This document shows, piece by piece, positions 41,810-49,203 of a DNA stretch of 64,000 bases (position 1 is its first letter; each line of letters starts with the position of its first letter). Position numbers and translations under genes: made by a program. A model generated the notes under the pieces. It was not told where the DNA came from, ran no database searches, and saw only the letters and a program-made list of their open reading frames with translations. This stretch comes from Reyranella sp. (GTDB lineage: Bacteria; Pseudomonadota; Alphaproteobacteria; Reyranellales; Reyranellaceae): contig NZ_JAFKJN010000036.1 in the NCBI RefSeq assembly GCF_017305915.1, positions 1 through 64,000 of the forward strand. The letters run 5' to 3'.

Positions 41810-43012
41810 TCAGCGCAGGTCGGCGCAGAACTCCTGGATGCGCTTGCAACCCTCGCGCAGGCTCTCGAGGTCCGTTGCATAAGAAATGCGGAAGTAGGGG
41901 CTCATGCCGTAGGCCGTGCCCTGCACGGTCGCGACATGGCGCTCTTCCAGCAACGCGGTGACGAAGTCGGTGTCGGTCTCGAGCTTGCGGCCGGCCTTGG
42001 TGGTCTTGCCGATGCAGCCGGCGATGTTCGGGAAGACGTAGAACGCGCCTTCGGGCTTGTGGCAGGTGATGCCCTTGGCTTCACGCAGCCAGCCGACCAC
42101 GAGGTTGCGCCGGTTCTGGTAGTCGGCGCGATGGCTCTCGATCAGGTCCTGCGGCCCTTCGAGCGCCGCCGTCACCGCAGCCTGGCCGACGGTCGAGACG
42201 CCGGCCGTCGCCTGGCCCTGCATGTTCATCATCGCCTGGATCATCGGCTTGGGCCCGCCAGCATAGCCGACGCGCCAGCCGGTCATGGCGTAGGCCTTCG
42301 ACGCGCCGTTCACCGTGAGCGTGCGGTCCTTGAGCTTCGGCTCGACCTCGGCGATGGAATGCATCTTCACGTCGTCATAAACGAGGTGCTCGTAGATCTC
42401 GTCGGACATCACCAGCACCTTGGGGTGCTTCAACAGCACCTCGGCCAGCTCCTTCATCTCCTCGCGCGTACAGACCGCGCCGGTCGGGTTGTTGGGGAAG
42501 TTCAGCACCACCCACTTGGTCTTGTCGGTGATCGCGGCATCCAGATCGGCGGCGCGCAGGCGGAACTGGTTGTTCTCCGGGCACGACACCGAGACCGGCA
42601 CGCCGCCGCACAGCTTCACCTGGTCGGCGTAGCTGATCCAGCCGGGGGCGGGGATGATCACCTCGTCGCCAGGGTTCACGCTCGCCATGGTCGCGCCGAA
42701 CATGATCTGCTTGCTGCCGTTGGAGACCATGATCTCGTCGAGCGCGTAGTCCAGGTTGTTGTCGCGCTTGAACTTCTTCTGCACCGCCTTCTTGAGCGGC
42801 ACGATGCCGTCCTGCGGCGGATACTTGGTCTCGCCGGCGAGGGCGGCCGTGTTGGCCGCCTCGATGGCGTTGATTGGCGACTTGAAGTCGGGCTCGCCCG
42901 ACGAGAGACCGACGATCTTGACGCCCTGGGCACGCAGTTCGCGCACCTTGCGGGTCATGGCGGCGGAGGCGGAAACCTTGACGTTCTTCAGACGCTCAGC
43001 GGGCTCGAACAT
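41810..43012 (-). CDS. Class I aminotransferase (aspartate aminotransferase-like)
   Basis: 400 residues of the PLP fold type I, 1-beta/1-gamma subgroup of bacterial aspartate transaminases. Seen: RLKNVKVSASAAMTRKVREL near the start, VGLSSGEPDFKSPINAI, LNFPNNPTGAVCTREEMKEL (Asn-Pro), MSDEIYEHLVYDD (Asp-Glu-Tyr) and the Schiff-base Lys in VNGASKAYAMTGWRVGY. ATG at 43012 has GGAAGG six bases upstream; an earlier ATG at 43039 would add nine residues. Main role: aspartate/2-oxoglutarate transamination, possibly also aromatic acids. Confidence 0.92.
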   Translation of the reverse strand: MFEPAERLKNVKVSASAAMTRKVRELRAQGVKIVGLSSGEPDFKSPINAIEAANTAALAGETKYPPQDGIVPLKKAVQKKFKRDNNLDYALDEIMVSNGSKQIMFGATMASVNPGDEVIIPAPGWISYADQVKLCGGVPVSVSCPENNQFRLRAADLDAAITDKTKWVVLNFPNNPTGAVCTREEMKELAEVLLKHPKVLVMSDEIYEHLVYDDVKMHSIAEVEPKLKDRTLTVNGASKAYAMTGWRVGYAGGPKPMIQAMMNMQGQATAGVSTVGQAAVTAALEGPQDLIESHRADYQNRRNLVVGWLREAKGITCHKPEGAFYVFPNIAGCIGKTTKAGRKLETDTDFVTALLEERHVATVQGTAYGMSPYFRISYATDLESLREGCKRIQEFCADLR

Positions 43013-43097
43013 ATGACCTTCCAGATGGTGGGCGAGCATTATGACGGCGCGCCCGCAGGCGCAACCAATCCACTCATTTCGAGGTGTAGAACTTGAA

Positions 43098-43523
43098 TCA
43101 GCCCCAGGCGAGGCCCGCAGCCTCGATGCCGGCGATGCATACGGCTTCGTCCTCGTCGCCGGTGCCGCCCGAGCCGCCGGCCGCGCCGAGCACAGTGCCG
43201 TCCTTGTCCTTGATCAGCACGGCGCCGGTCTGCGGCACGAACTTGCCCTGACCGACGACGGTGAGCGCGCCGTAGAACTGCGGATTGTCCTTGGCCCGCT
43301 GCAACAGGCTGCGGCTGGCGGCGCCCATGCCGACCGAGGCGAACGCCTTGCCGATCGCGATGTCGTTGCGGAACATGTTGGCGCCGTCCTCGCGCTGCAG
43401 AGCCTTGATGTGGCCGGCATCGTCGAGCACCACGACGGTGAGCGGCCGGGTCTTCATCTCGCGCGCCTTCTTGAGTGCCACCTCGACGATGGTGTTGGCC
43501 TGCTGAAGCGTCAGTCTGGACAT
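43098..43523 (-). CDS. GlcG/HbpS family heme-binding-like protein
   Basis: 141 residues of the DUF336/GlcG/HbpS fold. The TLQQANTIVEVALKKAREMK helix, PLTVVVLDDAGHIKALQRED strand-turn, IAIGKAFASVGMGAASRSLL and the C-terminal GAAGGSGGTGDEDEAVCIAG are all family blocks. Homologues bind heme in Streptomyces or occur with glycolate oxidase genes (GlcG), and here glcD lies 900 bp away. No signal peptide, so cytoplasmic. The function of proteobacterial members is unsettled. Confidence 0.87.
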   Translation of the reverse strand: MSRLTLQQANTIVEVALKKAREMKTRPLTVVVLDDAGHIKALQREDGANMFRNDIAIGKAFASVGMGAASRSLLQRAKDNPQFYGALTVVGQGKFVPQTGAVLIKDKDGTVLGAAGGSGGTGDEDEAVCIAGIEAAGLAWG

Positions 43524-43586
43524 CGGTTCCCCCTTGGACGACGCACTCTAGCCGGAACCGGGCAGCGGGCAATTCGTTCTGCCTGC

Positions 43587-44117
43587 ATGGCCGCTACGCT
43601 CTCGAAGATCGCCCGCGAGGCCAGGCGATGCAGGCGCTGCCCGCTCTACCGGAATGCGACCCAGACCGCGTTTGGCGAGGGGCCTGCCGGCAAGATACTC
43701 GACCGCGCGCTCGCGGAGGCTGACATCGACCGCGACGCGGTCTACGTCGTCAACGTGGTGGAGCACTTCAAGAACGGGCCGCGCGGCAAGCGGCGGCTGC
43801 ACAAGAAGCCCAACCGATCCGAGATCGAGGTCCTGCAAGGTCTGGTTCGACCAGGTACGGGCGCTGGTCCGGCCTCGGATGGTCCTGGCGATGGGCGTCA
43901 CGGCGGCCTCGGCGTTGGCCGGCAAGGCCGTCACCCTGTCGCGCACGAGCGGCAAGCCGATGGTATTCGCAGATGGCCAGCGGAGAATGGTGACCATCCA
44001 TCCCTCGGCAATTCGGCAATCCTGCGTGCGCCGGACGAGGCGGGTCGCCGCAGGGCCTATGCCGGGCTGGTCAAGGACCTGAAATCGCTGGCAAAAGCAG
44101 CTTCAGAACGGGGTTGA
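43587..44117 (+). pseudogene. UdgX-type uracil-DNA glycosylase, multiply broken
   Basis: The first frame gives CRRCPLYRNATQTAFGEGPA, then jumps directly to GKILDRALAEADIDRDAVYV and NVVEHFKNGPRGKRRLHKKP. KRRLH is the R-loop that marks UdgX, which traps uracil-DNA covalently through this His. The segment that should separate GEGPA from GPAGK, carrying the GEQPGD catalytic motif, is missing. A +1 shift near 43832 leads to FDQVRALVRPRMVLAMGVTA with VTIHPSA, and a tandem 8-bp duplication (44005-44012 and 44013-44020) shifts again, returning to the first frame for RRAYAGLVKDLKSLAKAASE. The two insertions total nine bases, so the frame is restored. It is inactive without the deleted motif. Confidence 0.82.
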
Positions 44118-44162
44118 CTGTGTAGCGATCCCTAACTATTTTCCGCCCGTCTTTGGAATTCA

Positions 44163-44185
44163 CCCCGGCTCAGCCGGGGCTTTTT
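44163..44185 (+). terminator. Terminator hairpin upstream of rpmJ
   Basis: CCCCGGC (44163-44169) and GCCGGGG (44173-44179) form a tight stem followed by C and five T. It probably ends transcription reading in from the UdgX pseudogene, 15 bp before the rpmJ start. Because it stands within a possible rpmJ leader, an attenuator role cannot be excluded. Confidence 0.7.
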
Positions 44186-44199
44186 GTTGAGATAGTGCC

Positions 44200-44325
44200 A
44201 TGAAGATCCGCCATTCGCTGAAGTCCGTGAAGACGCGCCACAAGGATTGCCGCATCGTCCGCCGCAAGGGCCGCGTCTACGTGATCAACAAGACCAACCC
44301 GCGCTTCAAGGCGCGTCAGGGCTGA
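44200..44325 (+). CDS. rpmJ: 50S ribosomal protein L36
   Basis: 41 residues: MKIRHSLKSVKTRHKDCRIV followed by RRKGRVYVINKTNPRFKARQ and a final Gly. This is the zinc-free C-minus form usual in alphaproteobacteria, having a single Cys instead of the CxxC...C...H zinc set. It stands alone rather than in the spc operon, also the alphaproteobacterial habit. Terminators lie on both sides. Confidence 0.97.
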   Translation: MKIRHSLKSVKTRHKDCRIVRRKGRVYVINKTNPRFKARQG

Positions 44326-44368
44326 AACAGCGCTTCATAGCGCGGGCGAGCGCCTCGCGCGAACCAGA

Positions 44369-44399
44369 GCGGCGGAGCCTCCGGCTTCCGCCGCTTTTT
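44369..44399 (+). terminator. Rho-independent terminator of rpmJ
   Basis: GCGGCGGAGCC (44369-44379) pairs with GGC-TTCCGCCGC (44383-44394) and is followed by TTTTT. It lies 43 bp after the rpmJ stop and 22 bp before glcD. Confidence 0.75.
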
Positions 44400-44420
44400 C
44401 ATTTGGCGTAAGCATCCTCC

Positions 44421-45908
44421 ATGCAGATGCCGCCGCTCGACCCCGACATCCTGCGCCGCCGCGGCGAGATCGTGGCCGCGCTCAAGGCCATCGTGCCGGG
44501 CGAGGGCGTGATCGACGAGACAGACGGCATGCGCCCCTACGAGTGCGACGCGCTGTCGGCCTACCGCCAGATGCCGCTCGTGGTGGTGCTGCCCGAGACG
44601 GTCGCCCAGGTGTCCGCCATCCTGCGCTACTGCCAGGACCACAAGGTCAAGGTCGTGCCGCGCGGCGCCGGCACCTCACTGTCGGGCGGCTCGATGCCGG
44701 TGGGTGACGCCATCCTGCTCGGCATGGCCAAGTTCAACCGCATCCTCGAGGTCGACACCGCCAACCGCTGCGCCCGCGTACAGCCGGGCGTGACCAACCT
44801 CGGCGTGACCGATGCCGTCCAGCACGAGGGCTTCTACTACGCTCCCGATCCCAGCTCGCAGATCGCCTGCTCGATCGGCGGCAACGTCGCGGAGAATTCC
44901 GGCGGCGTGCACTGCCTGAAGTACGGCCTCACCACCAACAACCTGCTCGGCATCGAGATGGTGCTGATGAACGGCGAGGTGATGCGGCTGGGCGGCAAGC
45001 ATCTCGATGCCGGCGGCTACGACCTGCTCGGCCTGATGACCGGCTCCGAGGGCCTGCTGGGTGTCGTCACCGAGGTCACCGTGCGGCTGCTGCGCAAGCC
45101 CTCGACGGCGCGCGCGGTGCTGCTCGGCTTCCCGACCGAAGCAGGCGCCGCCGACTGCGTCGCCGCCGTCATCGCCTCGGGCATCATCCCCGGCGGCATG
45201 GAGATGATGGACAAGGACGCCGTCCAGTGCGCCGAGAACTTCGTCGGTGCCGGTTATCCGCTCGACGCCGAGGGCCTGCTGATCGTCGAGCTCGACGGCC
45301 CGCCGGTCGAGGTCGACTACCTGGTGGCGCGGGTCGAGGAGATCGCCCGCGGCCGCGGCGCCACCACCTGCCGGGTGAGCCGCGACGAGCAGGAGCGGGT
45401 GCTGTTCTGGGCCGGCCGCAAGGCGGCGTTCCCCGCGGTCGGCCAGATCACGCCGGATTACATGTGCCTCGACGGCTCGGTGCCGCGCGGCCGGCTGGTC
45501 GAGGTGCTGGGCGAGATGCGCCAGATGAGCAAGACCTATGGCCTGCGCGTGGTCAACGTCTTCCATGCCGGCGACGGCAACCTGCATCCGCTGATCCTGT
45601 TCGATGCCAACGACCCCGACGAGCTGCATCGCGCCGAGCAGTTCGGCGCCGACATCCTGCGGCTCTGCGTACGGGTCGGCGGCGTACTGACCGGCGAGCA
45701 TGGAGTCGGCATCGAGAAGCGCGACCTCATGAATGTGCAGTTCACGGATACGGACCTCGACCAGCAGATGCGCGTGAAGTGCGCCTTCGATCCTGACCAT
45801 CTGCTCAATCCGGGCAAGGTGTTCCCCAAGCTCAGGCGCTGCGCCGAGCTCGGCCGCGTGGTCGTGCACGACAACAAGATCCCGTTCCCCGATATCCCGC
45901 GGTTCTGA
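44421..45908 (+). CDS. glcD: Glycolate oxidase subunit GlcD
   Basis: 495 residues, FAD-linked. The FAD pocket VVPRGAGTSLSGGSMPVGD is followed by RCARVQPGVTNLGVTDAV, the DPSSQIACSIGGNVAENSGG block, KYGLTTNNLLGIEMVLMNGE and the C-terminal VFHAGDGNLHPLILFD with GGVLTGEHGVGIEKRDLM. GlcD oxidises glycolate (or D-lactate) to glyoxylate and passes electrons to GlcE/GlcF. Starts 4 bp ahead of glcE's region; the iron-sulfur subunit gene glcF is 6.6 kb further on the other strand. Confidence 0.95.
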   Translation: MQMPPLDPDILRRRGEIVAALKAIVPGEGVIDETDGMRPYECDALSAYRQMPLVVVLPETVAQVSAILRYCQDHKVKVVPRGAGTSLSGGSMPVGDAILLGMAKFNRILEVDTANRCARVQPGVTNLGVTDAVQHEGFYYAPDPSSQIACSIGGNVAENSGGVHCLKYGLTTNNLLGIEMVLMNGEVMRLGGKHLDAGGYDLLGLMTGSEGLLGVVTEVTVRLLRKPSTARAVLLGFPTEAGAADCVAAVIASGIIPGGMEMMDKDAVQCAENFVGAGYPLDAEGLLIVELDGPPVEVDYLVARVEEIARGRGATTCRVSRDEQERVLFWAGRKAAFPAVGQITPDYMCLDGSVPRGRLVEVLGEMRQMSKTYGLRVVNVFHAGDGNLHPLILFDANDPDELHRAEQFGADILRLCVRVGGVLTGEHGVGIEKRDLMNVQFTDTDLDQQMRVKCAFDPDHLLNPGKVFPKLRRCAELGRVVVHDNKIPFPDIPRF

Positions 45909-45912
45909 GACG

Positions 45913-47061
45913 ATGGCGGGCACGATCAAGCCGCGCGACGCGAAGGAGCTGCGGCAGGCGGTGGAATGGGCGCTGAGCGACGGCGCCACGCTCGACGTGC
46001 GCGGCAGCGGCAGCAAGACCGATCTCGGCAAGCCGATGCGCTGCGACCAGGTCCTCGATCTCTCGGGGCTGAGCGGCATCGTCGACTACGCGCCGGAGGA
46101 GCTGGTCGTCACCCTGCGCGCCGGCACGCCGATGCGCGAGGTCGAGGCGCTGCTCGCCCAGCGCAACCAGATGCTGGCCTTCGAGCCGCCCGATCTCGGG
46201 CCCCTGCGCGGCCGCAGCGCAGGCGAGGGGACGCTGCTCGGCACGATCATGGGCAACTTTGCCGGCCCGCGGCGGCTCTCGGCCGGCGCGGCGCGCGATC
46301 ACCTCTTGGGATTCAGCGGCATCAACGGCCGCGGCGAGGCTTTCAAGTCCGGCGGCCGGGTGATGAAGAACGTCACCGGCTACGACCTCTCCAAGCTGCT
46401 GGCCGGTTCCTGGGGTACGCTCGCCGTGCTCGACGAGGTGTCGGTCAAGGTGCTGCCCGCGCCCGACCAGACCCGCACCCTGCTGCTGCACGGCCTCGAG
46501 GACGAGGCCGCCGTGACGGCGATGTGCGCTGCCATGGGCAGCCCGCACGAAGTCTCCGGCGCGGCCCATGTCGGCGAGCGCACAGCACTGCGCGTCGAAG
46601 GTGTCGCGCCGTCGGTCGAGGCGCGCATCGAAGGTCTGCGCACGCTCTTTCAGGGCACGAAGATGGATGAGCTCGGCACGCTCGAATCGCGCGCCTTCTG
46701 GCGCGAGGTGCGGGATGTGGTGCCGCTCGGTGCCGACCCTGACGATGCGATCTGGCGTATCTCCTGCGCGCCGACCGACGGCGCTGCGGTTGTCGCGCGC
46801 ATCAAGGCAGGGCAGCCATCCGCCAAGGCCTTCTACGACTGGTCGGGTGGCCTGATCTGGTTGGCGCTTCCCATGCGCGCCGACCACGCGCTGGTGCGCG
46901 CCGGTCTCGCCGGCCACGCGACGCTGATCCGCGCGCCGGAGATCGTGCGCGCGGCCGTTCCCGTCTTCCAGCCGCTGTCGCCGGCACTTGCGGCGCTCAG
47001 CGCCCGCGTGAAGGAGAGCTTCGACCCGAAGGGTCTCTTCAATCCAGGGCGCATCGGCTAG
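45913..47061 (+). CDS. glcE: Glycolate oxidase FAD-binding subunit GlcE
   Basis: 382 residues related to GlcD but shorter. VEWALSDGATLDVRGSGSKT and KPMRCDQVLDLSGLSGIVDY open the FAD domain; LGTIMGNFAGPRRLSAGAAR, GFSGINGRGEAFKSGGRVMK and NVTGYDLSKLLAGSWGTLAV follow. The C-terminal segment ends in FNPGRIG. It starts 4 bp after glcD. Required with GlcD and GlcF for glycolate oxidase. Confidence 0.94.
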   Translation: MAGTIKPRDAKELRQAVEWALSDGATLDVRGSGSKTDLGKPMRCDQVLDLSGLSGIVDYAPEELVVTLRAGTPMREVEALLAQRNQMLAFEPPDLGPLRGRSAGEGTLLGTIMGNFAGPRRLSAGAARDHLLGFSGINGRGEAFKSGGRVMKNVTGYDLSKLLAGSWGTLAVLDEVSVKVLPAPDQTRTLLLHGLEDEAAVTAMCAAMGSPHEVSGAAHVGERTALRVEGVAPSVEARIEGLRTLFQGTKMDELGTLESRAFWREVRDVVPLGADPDDAIWRISCAPTDGAAVVARIKAGQPSAKAFYDWSGGLIWLALPMRADHALVRAGLAGHATLIRAPEIVRAAVPVFQPLSPALAALSARVKESFDPKGLFNPGRIG

Positions 47062-47085
47062 GGATCGTCTTGACCAGGAAGGCGC

Positions 47086-47367
47086 TTAGCCGCTGCCGAC
47101 GCTGTCGGTCACGCATTTCTTGGTGAAGCTGGTCTTGGCGGCGCCATTCAGCTTCTTGTCGGTCGCGGCCGCATCACAGGCCTTCTGCGCATCCGTCTCG
47201 CATTTCTTCATGAAGCTGTTGAGCGCCGCGCCGGCCAGCTTCTTGTCGGACGCCTGCGCCTTGCAGGAAGGTTTGGTGTCGGTCGTGGGAGAGGCGGGCG
47301 TGCTCGTCTGAGCGAATACCGTCCCGGCGAGTGCCATGCAAAGCACGGCCAACGACATCGTTTTCAT
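47086..47367 (-). CDS. PsiF repeat family protein
   Basis: 93 residues with signal peptide MKTMSLAVLCMALAGTVFAQ. The mature part carries two PsiF repeats: CKAQASDKKLAGAALNSFMK with KC, and CDAAATDKKLNGAAKTSFTK with KC. Four conserved Cys may form disulfides in the periplasm. PsiF of E. coli is a phosphate-starvation-inducible protein of unknown role; no Pho box is recognised here. Convergent with glcE. Confidence 0.88.
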   Translation of the reverse strand: MKTMSLAVLCMALAGTVFAQTSTPASPTTDTKPSCKAQASDKKLAGAALNSFMKKCETDAQKACDAAATDKKLNGAAKTSFTKKCVTDSVGSG

Positions 47368-47466
47368 GTCCAGTCCTCCGAGGTTCGACCGGCTCCAGAG
47401 TCGCAGAAGCCGGTCGGGGGAGGTGTGTCATCGTCGTGGCTGCTCGCGCTTCACTGCCTGCGCAAA

Positions 47467-47868
47467 CTAGCTCGATGGCGGAAAGCGCTCGAACGTCGGC
47501 AGCTCGTGCACGCGTTCCATCCAGCCGATGCGCTCGGCGACCTGGATGTGAGCCTGGGCCGGAACAGCGTTCGGGTCGTCATAGGTCGCGCTCTGGATGT
47601 CGATGATGCCCGGCAGCATCTGGGTGTTGACGTAGAAGAGGCCGGTGCCGCAGTCGGGGCAGAAATGTCGGCGGCCATTCTCCGAGGAGCTGTAGACCTT
47701 CGGAATCCCCTTGGTGATCTTGACGGCATCGACCGGGTACATCGTCCAGCCGACCATCGGTGCGCCCGCGCACCGCCTGCAATCGCTGCAATGGCAGAGC
47801 GCATGGGTCAGCGCTTCGCCCTCCGCTTCGTATCGAATCGCGCCGCAATGACAGCCGCCGGTGATGGC
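47467..47868 (-). CDS. GFA family protein (CENP-V/glutathione-formaldehyde-type)
   Basis: 133 residues of the zinc-binding GFA fold. Zinc ligands: GGCHCGAIRYEAEG, HCSDCRRCAGAPM and HFCPDCGTGLFYV. The family is named for Gfa of Paracoccus, thought to bind glutathione or S-hydroxymethylglutathione; most members have no proven reaction. ATG at 47868 has AGGAGGG seven bases before it, which is why the longer frame from 47904 is not used. A second member lies at 60339. Confidence 0.9.
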   Translation of the reverse strand, partial: AITGGCHCGAIRYEAEGEALTHALCHCSDCRRCAGAPMVGWTMYPVDAVKITKGIPKVYSSSENGRRHFCPDCGTGLFYVNTQMLPGIIDIQSATYDDPNAVPAQAHIQVAERIGWMERVHELPTFERFPPSS

Positions 47869-47919
47869 CATGTCGTCGCCCTCCTGCATCACGTTACCCA
47901 ACACGCGACGGCAGCCTAC

Positions 47920-49200
47920 CTAGCCCTGCGGCCGCTTGTCGATGACGCGGCGGGCCTTGCCCATCGAGCGCTCGATGCCGCCGGGCTCGGCGACCTCGAT
48001 GATGGCGCTGAGCCCGCATATGCCCTTCAGCCGTTCGCCGAGCGCGGCCGCCGATGTCGTCCGCGCCTCGTGCACGGCTTCGAGCCGCGCCTCGACCCGC
48101 ACCAGCAGGTCGTCGAGCGGCCCGCTGCGGCTCAGCTCGATCACGTAGTGGCCGGAGAGCGCCGGGTCGCGCAGGATCTGCTCCTCGACCTGGCTGGGGA
48201 ACAAGTTGACGCCGCGCACGATCAGCATGTCGTCGCTGCGGCCGGTGATCTTGGCCATGCGGCGCATCACGGTGCGCGAGCCGGGCTCGAGTCGCGTGAG
48301 GTCGCGCGTGCGGTAGCGGATGATCGGCATCGCCTCCTTGGTGAGGGAGGTGAAGACCAGCTCGCCCGGCTGGCCATCGGGCACCGGCGCGCCGGTCTCC
48401 GGATCGACGATCTCGGGATAGAAGTGATCCTCCCAGAGGGTCGGGCCGTCCTTGGTCTCGACGAACTCGCAGGCGACGCCCGGACCCATCACTTCGCTCA
48501 GGCCATAGATGTCGACGGCGTCGATGCCGACCCGGCGCTCGATCTCGGCGCGCATGCCCTCGGTCCACGGCTCGGCGCCGAAGATGCCGATGCGCATCGC
48601 GGTGTCGCGCGGGTCGACGCCCTGGCGGTCGAACTCGTCGGCGATCGCCAGCATGTAGGAGGGCGTCATCAGCACCACCCGCGCGCCGAACTCGCGGATC
48701 AACTGGACCTGCCGCTCGCCGAACCCACCGGACATCGGCACCACCGTGCAGCCCAGCCGCTCGGCGCCGTAATGCGCGCCCAGCCCGCCGGTGAACAGGC
48801 CGTAGCCATAGGCGTTGTGGATGATGTCGCCCGGCCGCGCGCCGCCGGCGTAGAGCGAGCGCGCCATCAGGTCCGACCAGGTCTCGATGTCCCTGGCCGA
48901 ATAGCCGACGACGGTCGGCCGTCCTGTGGTGCCGCTCGAGGCATGGATGCGCACGCACTTCTCTCGCGGGATCGCGAGCATGCCGAAGGGATAGGCGTCG
49001 CGCAGGTCGCTCTTCTGGGTGAAGGGGAAGCGTCGCAGGTCGTCGAGGGTGCGCAGATCGTCGGGATGAACGCCTGTGGCCGCGCACTTGGCGCGGTAAG
49101 GCGCCTGATGGTCGTAGGCGTGGTGCAACGCCTGTTTCAGCCGCTCGAGCTGCAGCGCGCGCAGCGCGTCGAGGGTCAAGCCGAACTCGCGGAAAAGCAT
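47920..49200 (-). CDS. paaK: Phenylacetate-CoA ligase family protein
   Basis: 426 residues of the PaaK branch of adenylating enzymes, shorter than typical acyl-CoA ligases. Motifs: FTQKSDLRDAYPFGMLAIPR, the P-loop IHASSGTTGRPTVVGYS, NAYGYGLFTGGLGAHYGAER, DIYGLSEVMGPGVACE and RTRDLTRLEPGSRTVMRRM with KITGRSDDMLIVRGVNLFPS. It activates phenylacetate or a related aryl acid with CoA. The rest of the paa pathway is not in the window, so the exact acid is uncertain. Located 3 bp after the DUF2339 gene. Confidence 0.9.
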   Translation of the reverse strand: MLFREFGLTLDALRALQLERLKQALHHAYDHQAPYRAKCAATGVHPDDLRTLDDLRRFPFTQKSDLRDAYPFGMLAIPREKCVRIHASSGTTGRPTVVGYSARDIETWSDLMARSLYAGGARPGDIIHNAYGYGLFTGGLGAHYGAERLGCTVVPMSGGFGERQVQLIREFGARVVLMTPSYMLAIADEFDRQGVDPRDTAMRIGIFGAEPWTEGMRAEIERRVGIDAVDIYGLSEVMGPGVACEFVETKDGPTLWEDHFYPEIVDPETGAPVPDGQPGELVFTSLTKEAMPIIRYRTRDLTRLEPGSRTVMRRMAKITGRSDDMLIVRGVNLFPSQVEEQILRDPALSGHYVIELSRSGPLDDLLVRVEARLEAVHEARTTSAAALGERLKGICGLSAIIEVAEPGGIERSMGKARRVIDKRPQG

Positions 49201-49203
49201 GAG

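Noticed and set aside
43587..44117. Intact small protein instead of a pseudogene
   Set aside because: The frame opened at the first ATG stays open to 44117, but its middle third has no UDG likeness, while the next frame continues the UdgX sequence; the restored frame at the end is explained by 1 + 8 inserted bases.
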